Below, piece by piece: positions 12,626 through 22,582 of a stretch of 64,000 nucleotides of DNA. Within the stretch, counting starts at the first letter, position 1. Each line of letters opens with the position of its first letter. The stretch is from Leisingera methylohalidivorans DSM 14336 (lineage in GTDB: Bacteria > Pseudomonadota > Alphaproteobacteria > Rhodobacterales > Rhodobacteraceae), in assembly GCF_000511355.1 (NCBI RefSeq), contig NC_023135.1:1948371-2012370 (forward strand). The letters run 5' to 3'. The position numbers were made by a program, and so were the translations under genes. The notes below the pieces were generated by a model. It was not told the DNA's origin and ran no database searches. It saw nothing but the letters and a program-made list of their open reading frames with translations.

Positions 12626-12751
12626 TCACAATGTGGCGAGCCAGGCGCCGGCGGTCAAGGCGCCCAGGACGGCAAAACCCGACAGCGCGCGGTCCCGATT
12701 GAGCCGGACCAACAGGCCCAGGCCCCGGTAAGATTGCGTGAGTGTCTGCAT
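12626..12751 (-). CDS. Putative 41-aa single-span membrane peptide
   Basis: A short frame starting MQTLTQSYRGL and ending in a hydrophobic helix (FAVLGALTAGAWLATL). I chose the ATG at 12751 because GGGGG lies six bases upstream; another ATG two codons earlier has no room for a ribosome site. A TTGA-N7-TTAAC element (12812-12827) lies 60 bp upstream. The peptide sits alone in the 394-bp gap between rseP and bamA on the same strand. Function unknown. The basic half followed by a helix suggests an inner-membrane small protein. Confidence 0.5.
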   Translation of the reverse strand: MQTLTQSYRGLGLLVRLNRDRALSGFAVLGALTAGAWLATL

Positions 12752-12811
12752 GGTCATCCCCCAGTTATCGTCCACCCGTCCGCGAAATGCCTGCCTGGCG
12801 GAATCCGCGGA

Positions 12812-12827
12812 TTGATAAAAAGTTAAC
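12812..12827. promoter_or_regulatory. Candidate CtrA-like box upstream of the 41-aa peptide
   Basis: TTGA-N7-TTAAC, one mismatch from the CtrA consensus, 60 bp upstream of the 41-aa peptide start, the same distance as the element before ctrA. One-mismatch matches are expected a few times per window by chance, so this is only suggestive. Confidence 0.3.
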
Positions 12828-12893
12828 GGGAGAATATGGCAGCACTTGGGCGGCAAAATGGCCGCCCAAAGTCATCGTATCGGTGCAGTCCGC

Positions 12894-14243
12894 TCAGCAG
12901 AACAAATCATTGCCAAGCGCGAACACCATCAGCGACAGCACGATGGCAATGCCAAGCGACATCAGCACCCGCACCGCCCGGTCGCTGGGCGGACGGCCTG
13001 CCACAGCCTCATAGGCGTAGAACATCAGGTGGCCGCCATCCAGCGCGGGCACCGGGAACAGGTTCAGCAGGCCAACAGCGGTCGACAGCACCGCGATGAA
13101 ACGGATAAAGCTCTCCGCCCCCTGGCTGGCCATCGCGCCCGAGGTTTCGGCAATGCCGATCGGTCCGGACAGGTTGCAGGTGCTGATGGCGCCGGTGATC
13201 ATATGTTTCAGCCCGGACAGCGAGGTCTCCACCACAGCCCAAACCTGATAGGTGCCGGCCGCCAGTGAGGCGCCGAAGCCCGCGGATTCCGTGGCCGGCT
13301 CAAACGCCAGGCCGCCTATGATGCCGATCCGCCAGCGGGTGGCGAAGCCGCCATCCGGCTGCGGCTCATCGGTGCGGCGCGGCGCCAGCGCCATCTCAAC
13401 CTGCTGGCCGTCCCGCCAGACATCCAGCACCAGCACTTTGCCGTCCGCCGCTTCGACGTGCGCCTTAAGCTGGTCAAAGGACACCACCGGTGCGCCGTTC
13501 ATCGCCAGTATCACGTCTTCCGGCTGCAACCCGGCATCCGCCGCAGCGCTGCGCGGCACCACACCGCGCACATAGGGCGGGTAAAGATACGGCCCGCTGA
13601 CGCTGATCTCACTGCCGCCGCGGCGCACTTGATACTCCAGCGGCTGCTCTTGCGGCAGGGCTTCGCGGAAGGCCTCCCAGGCGTCGGCTTCCAGATAGCT
13701 TGGCACCGCCAGCCCGCCTGCTGAAATCAGCTCATCCCCTTCCCGCAAGCCATTCTCGACCCCTGGGAGCGGCGCCAGCGCGCCAATGGTCAGCGGGTCG
13801 CGCATGATGCCCTGGGACATGGCCACAGCGGTAAAGATGATCGCCGACATCACGAAGTTGAACACCGGGCCGGCAGCCACAGTTGCAGTCCGGGCCCATA
13901 GCGGCGCGCCATGCATGGTCCGGCGCAGGGCTGCCGGATCGTCAGCCGCGGCCTGCATCGCCTGGTCATCCTTGCCCGAGGCCGCATCGGCATCGCCAAG
14001 AAATTTCACATAGCCGCCAAACGGCAGTGCTGCGATCTGCCAGCGGGTGCCGTGCTTGTCCACCCGGCTCCACAGCACCGGGCCGAACCCCAGCGAGAAC
14101 ACTTCCGCGTGGATGCCGGACCAGCGGCCAACGATGTAGTGGCCGTATTCATGCACTGCCACGATCACCGACAAGGCGATGACAAAGCTGGCAATCGTAT
14201 AAAGAAAACCGCCAAACTGCGGGACAAAAGCAAGTACGTCCAA
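12894..14243 (-). CDS. rseP: RIP metalloprotease RseP (site-2 protease)
   Basis: A 449-aa intramembrane zinc protease that cleaves anti-sigma factors and signal-peptide remnants. The zinc motif HEYGH is at 31-35 in the first membrane helix. PDZ domains occupy about 150-310 (GVVPRSAAADAGLQPEDVI). The third ligand motif LDGGHL is near residue 402, followed by the last membrane spans. It follows dxr by four bases in the classical dxr-rseP-bamA order. Confidence 0.95.
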   Translation of the reverse strand: MDVLAFVPQFGGFLYTIASFVIALSVIVAVHEYGHYIVGRWSGIHAEVFSLGFGPVLWSRVDKHGTRWQIAALPFGGYVKFLGDADAASGKDDQAMQAAADDPAALRRTMHGAPLWARTATVAAGPVFNFVMSAIIFTAVAMSQGIMRDPLTIGALAPLPGVENGLREGDELISAGGLAVPSYLEADAWEAFREALPQEQPLEYQVRRGGSEISVSGPYLYPPYVRGVVPRSAAADAGLQPEDVILAMNGAPVVSFDQLKAHVEAADGKVLVLDVWRDGQQVEMALAPRRTDEPQPDGGFATRWRIGIIGGLAFEPATESAGFGASLAAGTYQVWAVVETSLSGLKHMITGAISTCNLSGPIGIAETSGAMASQGAESFIRFIAVLSTAVGLLNLFPVPALDGGHLMFYAYEAVAGRPPSDRAVRVLMSLGIAIVLSLMVFALGNDLFC

Positions 14244-14247
14244 AGAT

Positions 14248-15420
14248 CTACCCTATGCGTTCTTCTGCGGCGCGTGCCGCCTGTTGCCGGGCGAGATGGT
14301 CGACCCGGGTCACGTTATCAAGTGTCATTGCGGCATCAATGAGATCACGTTCCGCTGACATGCGCTCCAGCGCGGTCTCTGTGACGGCCGCCATGTCAGT
14401 GAACCGGATACGGCCTGAGATGAAGTCATCCAGTGCCTGTTCCTTGGCAGCGTTGAAGGCTGCGCCCATCATGCCGCCGCGCGCCATCACGTCATAAGCC
14501 AGGCGCAATGCCGGGTACCGGGCCGGGTCCGGCGCGCGGAAATTCAGCTGGCCGATGCGGGCCAGATCCAGCCGCTCCACCGGCAGTTCCCGGCGTTCCG
14601 GCCAATGCAGCGCGTATCCGATGGCGTGCCGCATGTCCGGCGCACCCAGATGAGCCATCAGCGCGCCGTCGGTGAAACCAACCAGCGCATGGACCAGCGA
14701 TTCGGGATGCACCAGCACCTCTATCTGCTCTGGCTGGACGCCGAAATATTCCCGGGTTTCAATAACTTCCATCGCCTTATTGAACATGGACGCGCTGTCG
14801 ATAGTGATCCGCTGCCCCATGTCCCAATTGGGATGCGACGACGCCTGCGCCAGGCTTGCCGTAGGCAGATCTTCCAGCGGCCAATCTCGGAATGCACCGC
14901 CGGACGCCGTGATGACGATCCGCTCGACCGCATCAATGTCTTCGCCCGCCAGCCCCTGGAACACCGCCGAATGCTCGCTGTCCACCGGCAGCAGCCGGGC
15001 GCCGTGTGCCGCGGCCGTCTCCAGCAGCAGCCGGCCTGCGCAGACCAGCGATTCCTTGTTGGCCAGCGCCAGGGTGGTGCCGTGTTTCAGCGCCTCCAGC
15101 CCCGGAGCGAGGCCGGCCGCGCCGACGATGGCCGACATGATCCAATCCGCAGGCCGGGCGGCAGCCTCCACCAGCGCCGCCTGTCCTGCTGCGGCCTCGA
15201 CGCCAGTCCCTTCCAGCGCCGCGCGCAGATCCGGCAGGCGGTCGTCATAGGCAGTCACGGCGACATCAGCCCGCAGCGCAACGGCGTCCCCGGCCAGCCG
15301 CGCAATATTGGCGCCGCCGGTCAGCGCCACCACATCATAAGCGTCCGGCGCGCGGCGGATCAGGTCGATGGTATTCTGACCAATCGAGCCCGTCGCGCCG
15401 AAGATCGAGACTTTCCGCAT
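14248..15420 (-). CDS. dxr: 1-deoxy-D-xylulose 5-phosphate reductoisomerase
   Basis: A 390-aa NADPH-dependent enzyme of the MEP isoprenoid pathway, turning DXP into MEP. The Rossmann motif FGATGSIGQNT is at the N-terminus. The metal and substrate motifs PVDSEHSAVFQ and ASGGAF are present, as is the SMFNKAMEVIE segment. It feeds isopentenyl diphosphate to UppS, encoded two genes upstream. Start ATG at 15420. Confidence 0.96.
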   Translation of the reverse strand: MRKVSIFGATGSIGQNTIDLIRRAPDAYDVVALTGGANIARLAGDAVALRADVAVTAYDDRLPDLRAALEGTGVEAAAGQAALVEAAARPADWIMSAIVGAAGLAPGLEALKHGTTLALANKESLVCAGRLLLETAAAHGARLLPVDSEHSAVFQGLAGEDIDAVERIVITASGGAFRDWPLEDLPTASLAQASSHPNWDMGQRITIDSASMFNKAMEVIETREYFGVQPEQIEVLVHPESLVHALVGFTDGALMAHLGAPDMRHAIGYALHWPERRELPVERLDLARIGQLNFRAPDPARYPALRLAYDVMARGGMMGAAFNAAKEQALDDFISGRIRFTDMAAVTETALERMSAERDLIDAAMTLDNVTRVDHLARQQAARAAEERIG

Positions 15421-15436
15421 TGTTCTTCCTGTCTGG

Positions 15437-16213
15437 TTATCCCCAGAGGGCGGTCACGGCCAGGACCATCGCCGCAGCCCCCAGCATCCCGTCGAACCGG
15501 TCGAACAGCCCGCCGTGGCCGGGAATCAGCCCGCTGGAATCCTTGACGCCCATCTTCCGCTTCAAGGCGCTTTCGGCCACATCGCCCGCCTGGCTCGCCA
15601 TCGACAACAGCACCGACAGCACCACGATGCCATAACCCAGCCCGGCCTGCCCGGCAAAGACCGCGCCCACGATGGCAGCCGCCAGCCAGCCCGACGCAGT
15701 GCCGCTCCAGGTTTTCTTGGGGCTGACCCGCGGCCAGAACTTTGGCCCGCCAAGGGCTTTGCCCGCGAAATAGCCCGCAATGTCGGTGGCCACGACGATA
15801 CAGACCAGCCACAGCATCCAAGCCAAGCCCATCTGGCCGCGCAGCCAGACAAAGCCGAAACCCGCCAGCAGAACCCACAAGGCAAATCCGGTGAAATACT
15901 GCCGCCGCTCGCGGATCTGGCTGAACCCTGCCGCCACAGGGGCCGCCAGCACCGGCAGCACCCAAAGCGCGGGCAGGAGCGACGCCAGCAGCAACGCAAC
16001 AGCAGAGATCGCGCCAAGCTGCAGCGCAATGCCGCTGCGCGCAGGCTGGAGCATGCGCACCAATTCCCACACCATGCCGCCGCTGCACAGCGCAATCAGT
16101 ACGTTAAACACCAGCCCGCCAGCCCACACGGCATATCCGCCGACCGCCACCATCACCACGGCAGACAAGGCCCGCGGCAGCAGGTCCGCCCAGCGGCCCC
16201 TGGCAGCACTCAT
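15437..16213 (-). CDS. cdsA: Phosphatidate cytidylyltransferase CdsA
   Basis: A 258-aa polytopic membrane enzyme that makes CDP-diacylglycerol for phospholipid synthesis. About six or seven hydrophobic segments are visible. The C-terminal family signature is present (SALKRKMGVKDSSGLIPGHG, then GLFDRFDGML). The start ATG overlaps the uppS stop as ATGA (16210-16213). Confidence 0.93.
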   Translation of the reverse strand: MSAARGRWADLLPRALSAVVMVAVGGYAVWAGGLVFNVLIALCSGGMVWELVRMLQPARSGIALQLGAISAVALLLASLLPALWVLPVLAAPVAAGFSQIRERRQYFTGFALWVLLAGFGFVWLRGQMGLAWMLWLVCIVVATDIAGYFAGKALGGPKFWPRVSPKKTWSGTASGWLAAAIVGAVFAGQAGLGYGIVVLSVLLSMASQAGDVAESALKRKMGVKDSSGLIPGHGGLFDRFDGMLGAAAMVLAVTALWG

Positions 16214-16968
16214 GTTTTAACGGCCCCGAACCGGCGGTCCCGGCGGCCATAGCTGTTGCACAGCCTGGCCAGCTCCTCGCCGGAGAAATCCGGCCACAGC
16301 GTGTCGATGAACTCGTATTCCGCATAGGCCGACTGCCACAGCAAAAAGTTCGAGATCCGCGCCTCGCCGCTGGTCCGGATCACCAGATCCGGATCCGGCA
16401 GCACATGGGTGTCCAAATAACGCGGCAGGGTTTCTTCATCGACTTTGCCGGGATCCAGCCGGCCATCCGCCACATCCTGTGCCAGCCGCTTGGTGGCACG
16501 GGCGACCTCGTCGCGGCCGCCGTAGTTCAGCGCGATGGTCAGCTGGGTGCCGTCGTTGCCTTCGGTCTTTTGTTCCAGCTTGTCCATCAGGTCGATCAGC
16601 TTGCCATCCAGCCGTACCCGGTCGCCGATAAAGCGCACCCGGACATTGCGGTCCGCCAAAGCGTTCATCTCCTTGGAGATATAGCGCCGGAACAGGCTCA
16701 TCAGGCCGGCGACCTCGGTCTGGGTGCGTTTCCAGTTCTCGGTCGAGAAGGCAAAGATGGTCAGGTATTTCACGCCCAGACCCGGGCAGCACTCGACAAC
16801 TTCACGCACCCGGCGCGCGCCGGCATGATGGCCGAACAGCCGCGGCCGCCCGCGGGCCTGCGCCCAGCGGCCGTTGCCGTCCATGATGATGGCCACATGG
16901 CGCGGGCCGGAACGGACCGCCGGAGAGTTTCCGGCGGCGCTCAATTGCGGATTTGCATCTCCTGGCAT
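16210..16968 (-). CDS. uppS: Isoprenyl transferase (undecaprenyl diphosphate synthase)
   Basis: A 252-aa cis-prenyltransferase making the C55 lipid carrier for peptidoglycan and polysaccharide export. The catalytic motif IIMDGNGRWA has Asp30, FAFSTENWKR follows, and the C-terminal signature RTSGEARISNFLLWQ...EFIDTLWPDF is clear. It begins eight bases after the frr stop and overlaps cdsA. Confidence 0.96.
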   Translation of the reverse strand: MPGDANPQLSAAGNSPAVRSGPRHVAIIMDGNGRWAQARGRPRLFGHHAGARRVREVVECCPGLGVKYLTIFAFSTENWKRTQTEVAGLMSLFRRYISKEMNALADRNVRVRFIGDRVRLDGKLIDLMDKLEQKTEGNDGTQLTIALNYGGRDEVARATKRLAQDVADGRLDPGKVDEETLPRYLDTHVLPDPDLVIRTSGEARISNFLLWQSAYAEYEFIDTLWPDFSGEELARLCNSYGRRDRRFGAVKT

Positions 16969-16976
16969 ACTGCCGG

Positions 16977-17540
16977 TCAGACCTGCATGATCTCGGCTTG
17001 CTTGGTCTCAAGCGCCTCGTCCACAGCTTTGATCATCTTGTCGGTCAGCTCCTGCACTTCGGCTTCCCAGAACTTCTGATCGTCTTCCGACATGCCGTCG
17101 GCCTTGGCCTTCTTGATCTGGTCCATGCCGTCGCGGCGCACGTTCCGGATCGCAACCCGGCCATGCTCGGCATACTGGCCGGCTACTTTGGTCAGTTCGC
17201 GGCGGCGTTCCTCGTTCAGCTCCGGAATCGGCAGCATAATGATGGTGCCGTTAAGCTGCGGGTTGATCCCCAGCCCGGATTCGCGGATCGCCTTTTCGAC
17301 CTTGCCGACCAGGCCCTTGTCCCAGACGTTGATGGTGACCATGCGCGGTTCCGGCACGTTCACAGTGCCGACCTGGTTGATCGGCGTCATCGAGCCATAG
17401 GCATCCACCATCACCGGCTCCAGCATCGAGCCAGAGGCCCGACCGGTGCGCAAGGACGCGAATTCGGTCCGCAGGTTGGCCATGGCACCGTCCATACGGC
17501 GCTTCAGGTCGTCGGTATCCAGTTCAAAATCATCAGACAT
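16977..17540 (-). CDS. frr: Ribosome recycling factor
   Basis: A 187-aa protein of normal RRF length that splits post-termination ribosomes with EF-G. Typical segments are [20 protein letters not shown] and the C-terminal helix [20 protein letters not shown]. The start at 17540 has GGGGAGAGAG just upstream. It is separated from pyrH by a terminator, so it probably opens its own transcript with uppS and cdsA. Confidence 0.97.
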   Translation of the reverse strand: MSDDFELDTDDLKRRMDGAMANLRTEFASLRTGRASGSMLEPVMVDAYGSMTPINQVGTVNVPEPRMVTINVWDKGLVGKVEKAIRESGLGINPQLNGTIIMLPIPELNEERRRELTKVAGQYAEHGRVAIRNVRRDGMDQIKKAKADGMSEDDQKFWEAEVQELTDKMIKAVDEALETKQAEIMQV

Positions 17541-17750
17541 GCTGCTCTCTCCCCTTATCTGAGGCGGTCTTCCATTGGCTCATAAGACATTGGAAGGCTG
17601 ATGTATAGCGATGTCGGCCAGGATTTGCCGCCCCCGGAACCGCATATTGCCCCTTGGCGGCCTCTCCTATCCTGCAGGAAATTTAGTTTGCCGTCAGGCG
17701 ATTTCACGGAATTGCACTTCCTTGCTAGAGGGAACACCGGTGCAGGAAAC

Positions 17751-17779
17751 AAAAAACGCGGGCCGCAATGGGCCCGCGT
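17751..17779 (-). terminator. Rho-independent terminator of pyrH
   Basis: On the minus strand a perfect 9-bp stem ACGCGGGCC / GGCCCGCGT with a 6-base loop runs into six T residues, 25 bp past the pyrH stop. The rest of the 263-bp pyrH-frr gap shows no gene and probably holds the frr promoter. Confidence 0.88.
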
Positions 17780-17803
17780 CATTCATCAAACCTGAATTAC
17801 AAC

Positions 17804-18553
17804 TTAGCCGTGCACCTTTGTATAGGTGCCTTCGCCGGCCAGGATGCCACGGAAGCCGCCCGGCTCATCCAGCGGGAACACGATCAGCGGCAGATTGTTG
17901 TCCCGCGCCAGCGCAATGGCCGACGCATCCATCACCTTCAGCCGTTTGGCAAAGACTTCATCATAGCTGATCTCGTCATAGCGGACGGCATCGGCATGTT
18001 CCTTCGGGTCCTTATCATAGACGCCATCGACCCCGTTCTTGCCCATGAAGATCGCCTCGCAGGCCATTTCATTGGCCCGCAGGGTGGCAGCAGTGTCGGT
18101 GGTGAAATACGGGTTGCCGGTGCCCGCTGCAAAGATGCAGACCCGCTTTTTCTCCAAATGGCGCACGGCGCGGCGGCGGATATAGGGCTCTGCCACCTCG
18201 TCCATGCGGATCGCCGATATCACCCGGGTGAAAACCCCGAGTTCTTCCAGCGCCGACTGCATGCCAAGCGCATTCATCACTGTCGCCAGCATCCCCATGT
18301 AATCAGCAGTCGTCCGCTCCATGCCCTGGGCGGAACCGGACAGCCCGCGGAAGATGTTGCCGCCGCCGATCACCATGCAGATCTCGACGCCCATCTCCTG
18401 CACGGATTTCACTTCGCGGGCGATGCGCTGCACGGTCGGCGGATGCAGGCCGAACCCCTGATCGCCCATCAAAGCCTCGCCCGAAATTTTCAGCATGACG
18501 CGTTTATAGGCGGCGGCCGGATGCAGCTCCGGCTTGTCTTGCGGTTGAGGCAT
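17804..18553 (-). CDS. pyrH: Uridylate kinase PyrH
   Basis: A 249-aa amino-acid-kinase-fold UMP kinase. [14 protein letters not shown], the [12 protein letters not shown] loop, and [13 protein letters not shown] are diagnostic. It has a short N-terminal extension of about 15 residues. GGAG lies six bases before the ATG at 18553. It is usually found with frr; here a terminator splits them. Divergent from miaA. Confidence 0.96.
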   Translation of the reverse strand: MPQPQDKPELHPAAAYKRVMLKISGEALMGDQGFGLHPPTVQRIAREVKSVQEMGVEICMVIGGGNIFRGLSGSAQGMERTTADYMGMLATVMNALGMQSALEELGVFTRVISAIRMDEVAEPYIRRRAVRHLEKKRVCIFAAGTGNPYFTTDTAATLRANEMACEAIFMGKNGVDGVYDKDPKEHADAVRYDEISYDEVFAKRLKVMDASAIALARDNNLPLIVFPLDEPGGFRGILAGEGTYTKVHG

Positions 18554-18682
18554 GTTGCACTCCAGAAGATGTGAGGGTTAGTTTGCGCGTAAAATGAAGC
18601 AAATCGCTGCCGGTTTCAATCCGCGCAGCGCGCTTTCCGCACAGTATTGCGGAACGCGACTTAAGAGACGGATCGCGCCTGA

Positions 18683-19543
18683 ATGAACCTGCCTGACATC
18701 AACCCGGATCTGCCTGTGCTGATCGCCGGGCCCACTGCTTCGGGAAAGTCGGCGCTGGCGCTGGAGATTGCCGCGCGCCAGGGCGGCATCATCGTCAATG
18801 CCGATGCCAGCCAGGTCTACGATTGCTGGCGGGTGATCACCGCCCGCCCTTCGGCTGAGGAAGAAGCGCAAACGCCCCACGCGCTGTACGGGCATGTACC
18901 CTATGATGCAGACTATTCCGCCGGCCATTGGCTGCGCGAGGTGCTGGAGCTGCTGAACGGGCCTGAGCGGGTGATCATCACTGGCGGCACGGGCCTGTAC
19001 TTCACCGCTCTGACCGAAGGCATGGCAGACATTCCCGCCACCCCGGCCGCAGTGCGGGCCGAAGGCGACAGCCTGCCCCTTGAGGCGCTGCAGGCAGAGC
19101 TGGATCCCGATACTGCATCCCGCATTGACCTGCAGAACCGGGCCCGGGTGCAGCGCGCCTGGGAGGTGCTGAAGGCCACCGGCCGCCCGCTGGCCAGCTG
19201 GCAGGATGATACCCCGGCCCCGGCGCTGCCGCTGTCCGGCTGCACCGCCCTGGTGCTCAATTCAGAGAAACCCTGGCTGGAGGCCCGCATCCGCAAACGC
19301 TTTGGCCAGATGCTGGATCAGGGTGCTATGGATGAAATCGGCGCGATGCAGAACCGCTACGACCCCGCCCTGCCCTCCTGCAAGGCGATCGGCGTTCCCG
19401 AACTTATGGCCTGCGCCCAGGGCCGGATAACGCTGGCGGAGGCTGAAGAACGCGCTGCCATCGCCACCCGGCGGTTCGCCAAACGCCAGCGCAGCTGGTT
19501 CCGCGCCCGCATGAAAAACTGGCAGCAGGTGACGCTGGCCTGA
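18683..19543 (+). CDS. miaA: tRNA dimethylallyltransferase MiaA
   Basis: A 286-aa enzyme that prenylates A37 of tRNAs reading UNN codons. The P-loop GPTASGKS is at 16-23, then the [15 protein letters not shown] segment, [13 protein letters not shown], and the C-terminal [10 protein letters not shown]. The start ATG at 18683 gives the short N-terminus typical of the family. It is divergent from pyrH. Confidence 0.95.
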   Translation: MNLPDINPDLPVLIAGPTASGKSALALEIAARQGGIIVNADASQVYDCWRVITARPSAEEEAQTPHALYGHVPYDADYSAGHWLREVLELLNGPERVIITGGTGLYFTALTEGMADIPATPAAVRAEGDSLPLEALQAELDPDTASRIDLQNRARVQRAWEVLKATGRPLASWQDDTPAPALPLSGCTALVLNSEKPWLEARIRKRFGQMLDQGAMDEIGAMQNRYDPALPSCKAIGVPELMACAQGRITLAEAEERAAIATRRFAKRQRSWFRARMKNWQQVTLA

Positions 19544-19682
19544 GCGCCGCCGCCGGCCAGCCTGCCGGCACAATCCCTAAATATTTAGACGTTTTCCGTT
19601 CCGTCCGGCGAAAACTTGCCAGAATCAGGGTTTCATGCCCTTTTGCATCACATCACATTAAATTCTGCGCCTAAGATTTCTG

Positions 19683-20495
19683 ATGCCATTTGATCCGAAC
19701 CTGTCCGGCGACATTCACGCCGCGCCCTTATTCAGGCTTGCCCCCGACGGCGCCTGGCAAACCGGGCTGGCGCACACCCGCCGCGAACACCTGCTGATCT
19801 GGATCACCCGCGGACAGGGGCGAATTTGCGTCAATGGCGTACAGCGCGGCTTTGGCCCCTACACTGCTATCTTCCTTCCGGCCGGAACGCTGTGGTCCGC
19901 CGAATTCACCCGCCAGTGCCTGGGGCAGGTTCTGTCGGTATCCGGCCCGCTGCCGCTGCCATTCCCCGATACGCCGGTTCAGAAACGGTTCACCAGCCTT
20001 CAGGACCAGGCCAGGCTGACCGCCCTCTTCGAAGCGATCAGCCGCGAGCAGGATGCGCAGGACCCTCTCTGGCACCGCTCTATTCAGGCCCATTGCGAAC
20101 TTGCTGCAATCGCCTTGCACCGGCAGCCGGACCCCGCCGGCCCGGCTGCCCGGCAAACCGCGGCGCAACGCCTGTGCCACGCCTACTGCCGCCGCATCGC
20201 CGGCCTGCCCGGCGCCCAGGCCGCCATAGCCGGTCACGCGGCTGCGCTGAAGGTGACGCCAACCCACCTGACGCGGGTCTGCAAGGCCGAGACTGGCAAA
20301 ACCGCCGCAGCCCTGCTGACCGAGCGCCAGCTGCATGCCGCCCGCACGTTGCTGATCAGCTCTGACCTGCCGATCCGCGACATTGCTGCTCAGCTTGGGT
20401 TCGGCAGCGCCGCCTATTTCACCCGCTTCATTTCCCAGCACGCCGGGCAAACACCCAGCGCATTGCGCAAAGCGGCCCGCAACAAGTCGCAATAG
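19683..20495 (+). CDS. AraC-family transcriptional regulator
   Basis: A 270-aa protein with an N-terminal cupin-like sensing region (about 1-110, with HTRREHLLIWITRGQG) and a C-terminal double helix-turn-helix (about 170-265). It ends with the family signature LPIRDIAAQLGFGSAAYFTRFI...HAGQTPSALRK. It lies 300 bp upstream of the peptide-type ABC importer in the same direction and is a plausible but unproven regulator of it. The ligand cannot be told from sequence. A 12-bp AT palindrome (CTAAATATTTAG, 19577-19588) lies in its upstream region. Confidence 0.88.
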   Translation: MPFDPNLSGDIHAAPLFRLAPDGAWQTGLAHTRREHLLIWITRGQGRICVNGVQRGFGPYTAIFLPAGTLWSAEFTRQCLGQVLSVSGPLPLPFPDTPVQKRFTSLQDQARLTALFEAISREQDAQDPLWHRSIQAHCELAAIALHRQPDPAGPAARQTAAQRLCHAYCRRIAGLPGAQAAIAGHAAALKVTPTHLTRVCKAETGKTAAALLTERQLHAARTLLISSDLPIRDIAAQLGFGSAAYFTRFISQHAGQTPSALRKAARNKSQ

Positions 20496-20795
20496 TTTGA
20501 TCCGCCTGCAGATTCTTGCATGTTTTCCGTCAAGTGCGGATTTCGCCCCGGCCACTGGGCAGTTTTGAACAGTATTCAGCAGCATACCGTTTCAAATCGG
20601 GAAAACGACACCCCGAATGTCGTAATTTTACCTTCAAACGCCGAAACTGTGCATTGACGAAACGGCATATCTCTGCCCGAATACAGCTATGGGGAAACTT
20701 TAATCCTAAGCGCTTAGCTAAAACGCCCGGCACTCCGCTGGATCAAAATCCGTTTCGCAAGACAAATGACCAAACGGTATAACAGGGAGACTTAA
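20496..20795. other. 300-bp promoter region of the ABC importer
   Basis: No convincing gene. It is AT-richer than its neighbours. It contains a TTGACG-like -35 element (20654-20659) and a 12-bp palindrome at 20706-20717. Immediately before the start of the binding-protein gene is a strong ribosome site (AGGGAG). Confidence 0.5.
20706..20717. promoter_or_regulatory. LacI-type operator-like palindrome
   Basis: CTAAGCGCTTAG is a perfect 12-bp palindrome with the central AAGCGCTT found in many LacI/GalR-family operators. It lies 79 bp upstream of the substrate-binding-protein start. No LacI-family gene is present in the window, so any cognate repressor would be encoded elsewhere. Confidence 0.4.
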
Positions 20796-22460
20796 ATGAC
20801 CAATGACACAATTAATGGGGCACCGGTACATTGGGCCGCCAAGATGCACGCAAAGGAAGTGCTCGATGGCAAGCTTGACCGCCGTGAATTCCTAACCCGC
20901 GCCACCGCACTTGGTGTAACCGCAACAGCTGCCTACGGCATGATCGGCATGGCCGCGCCGGTCAAAGCTGCCGAGGGCATGCAGGAAGGCGGCACCCTGC
21001 GCGTTCAGATGCTGGTCAAGCCGCTGAAGGACCCACGCACCTATGACTGGTCCGAAATGGGCAACTTGTCCCGCGGAACCCAAGAGTACCTGGTGGAATA
21101 CAACAACGACGGCTCCTTCACCGGCATGCTGCTGGAAAGCTGGGAGGTCAACGAGGACGCCACCGTCTACACGCTGAACGTCCGGCAGGGTGTCAAATGG
21201 AACAACGGCGACGATTTCACTGCCGAAGATGTTGCCCGCAATATCGCCGCCTGGTGTGACAAAGGGCTGGAAGGCAATTCGATGGCCGGCCGGTTTGGGA
21301 CCCTGATCGACGCTGACTCCGGCCAGGTGGTTGAAGGCGGCATCGAGGTGGTCGACAGCCACACCGTGAAACTGAACCTGCCGATGTCCGACATCTCGCT
21401 GATCGCGGGCATGGCGGATTATCCGGCGGCGATTGTCCACTCGTCTTTCCAGACCAATGATTTCCTGTCCAACGTCGGCACCGGCCCTTACCTGCTGACT
21501 GAGCTGGACGTGGGCGTGAAGGCGACCCTGGTGCGCAACGAAAATCACACTTGGTGGGGTGAAGCGGTTCACGGAAAGCCCGCTTTGGACCGCATCGAAT
21601 ACGTCGATTTCGGCACCGACCCGTCGTCCTGGCTGGCTGCACTGGAATCCGATGAAGTCGACATGCTTTATGAATCGGTTGGTGAATTCATCGACGTGAT
21701 GGACGGCCTCGGCTACAAGAGTTCCGAAGTTGTGACCATGTCCACGATCGTGGTCCGCACCAACCAGCTGGCAGAAATCGACGGCAAGAAACCCTATGCT
21801 GACAAACGCGTCCGCAACGCGATCCAAATGGCCGTCGACAACTCCGTCTGTCTTGAACTGGGCTATGGCGGCCGTGGTGAACCTGCAGAAAACCACCATG
21901 TCGGCCCGATCCATCCGGAATACGCCGAACTGCCGCCGCAGAAGGTGGACCCCGAAGGTGCCCGTGCGCTGATGGAAGAAGCCGGCATGATGGATTTCGA
22001 ACATGAAATCCTGTCGATTGATGACGACTGGCGCCGGAACACCACCGACGCCGTGGCCGCTCAGCTGCGCGACGCCGGTTTCAAGGTAAAGCGGACCGTT
22101 CTGCCTGGTTCGACCTTTTGGAACGACTGGGTGAAATACCCATTCTCCTCGACCAACTGGAACCACCGCCCGCTGGGCGTGCAGATCTGGGCCCTGGCTT
22201 ATAAGTCCGGTGAAGCCTGGAATGAATTCGGCTGGTCGAACCCTGAATTCGACGCCCTGCTGGAAGAAGCCCTGTCGATCGCCGACGCCGACAAGCGCCG
22301 CGAAATCTCTGCCAAGGGCCAGGCGCTGATCCAGGAGGAAGGCGTTACCATCCAGCCCTACTGGCGTTCGCTCTACCGCCACATGCGCGAAGGCGTTGCC
22401 GGCGCGGACATGCACGTGTCCTTCGAGCACCATCACTACAAGTGGGGCTGGGCTGCCTAA
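20796..22460 (+). CDS. Peptide/nickel-type ABC transporter substrate-binding protein
   Basis: A 554-aa family-5 extracellular solute-binding protein. A long N-terminus precedes a twin-arginine-like signal ([12 protein letters not shown] at about 29-40, cleavage after KAA near residue 53). This suggests export folded by Tat. The SBP_bac_5 core follows ([23 protein letters not shown], then [10 protein letters not shown]). The substrate cannot be deduced; the family carries oligopeptides, opines, sugars and nickel. It is first of four genes for one importer and is followed by a hairpin that may keep its transcript more abundant than those of the permeases. Confidence 0.9.
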   Translation: MTNDTINGAPVHWAAKMHAKEVLDGKLDRREFLTRATALGVTATAAYGMIGMAAPVKAAEGMQEGGTLRVQMLVKPLKDPRTYDWSEMGNLSRGTQEYLVEYNNDGSFTGMLLESWEVNEDATVYTLNVRQGVKWNNGDDFTAEDVARNIAAWCDKGLEGNSMAGRFGTLIDADSGQVVEGGIEVVDSHTVKLNLPMSDISLIAGMADYPAAIVHSSFQTNDFLSNVGTGPYLLTELDVGVKATLVRNENHTWWGEAVHGKPALDRIEYVDFGTDPSSWLAALESDEVDMLYESVGEFIDVMDGLGYKSSEVVTMSTIVVRTNQLAEIDGKKPYADKRVRNAIQMAVDNSVCLELGYGGRGEPAENHHVGPIHPEYAELPPQKVDPEGARALMEEAGMMDFEHEILSIDDDWRRNTTDAVAAQLRDAGFKVKRTVLPGSTFWNDWVKYPFSSTNWNHRPLGVQIWALAYKSGEAWNEFGWSNPEFDALLEEALSIADADKRREISAKGQALIQEEGVTIQPYWRSLYRHMREGVAGADMHVSFEHHHYKWGWAA

Positions 22461-22488
22461 GCCAAGCCCTTCCAGGCTCCTGGCTCCC

Positions 22489-22512
22489 GCACCGCCCCGG
22501 ATGGGGCGGTGC
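22489..22512 (+). terminator. Intercistronic hairpin after the binding-protein gene
   Basis: A perfect 10-bp stem GCACCGCCCC / GGGGCGGTGC with a GGAT loop and no T tract. Such structures after binding-protein genes commonly stabilise the upstream mRNA or partly terminate transcription; that role is inferred. Confidence 0.6.
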
Positions 22513-22582
22513 TTCCCAGCCAAGACGATAAGAGACCCGCACCAGCAACCGGGTCCGATCCGCCAGACTGACAGGGGACCCT

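Noticed and set aside
20892..22523. A 543-codon minus-strand frame opposite the substrate-binding protein
   Set aside because: Shadow of a clear family-5 binding protein; no motif and no ribosome site.
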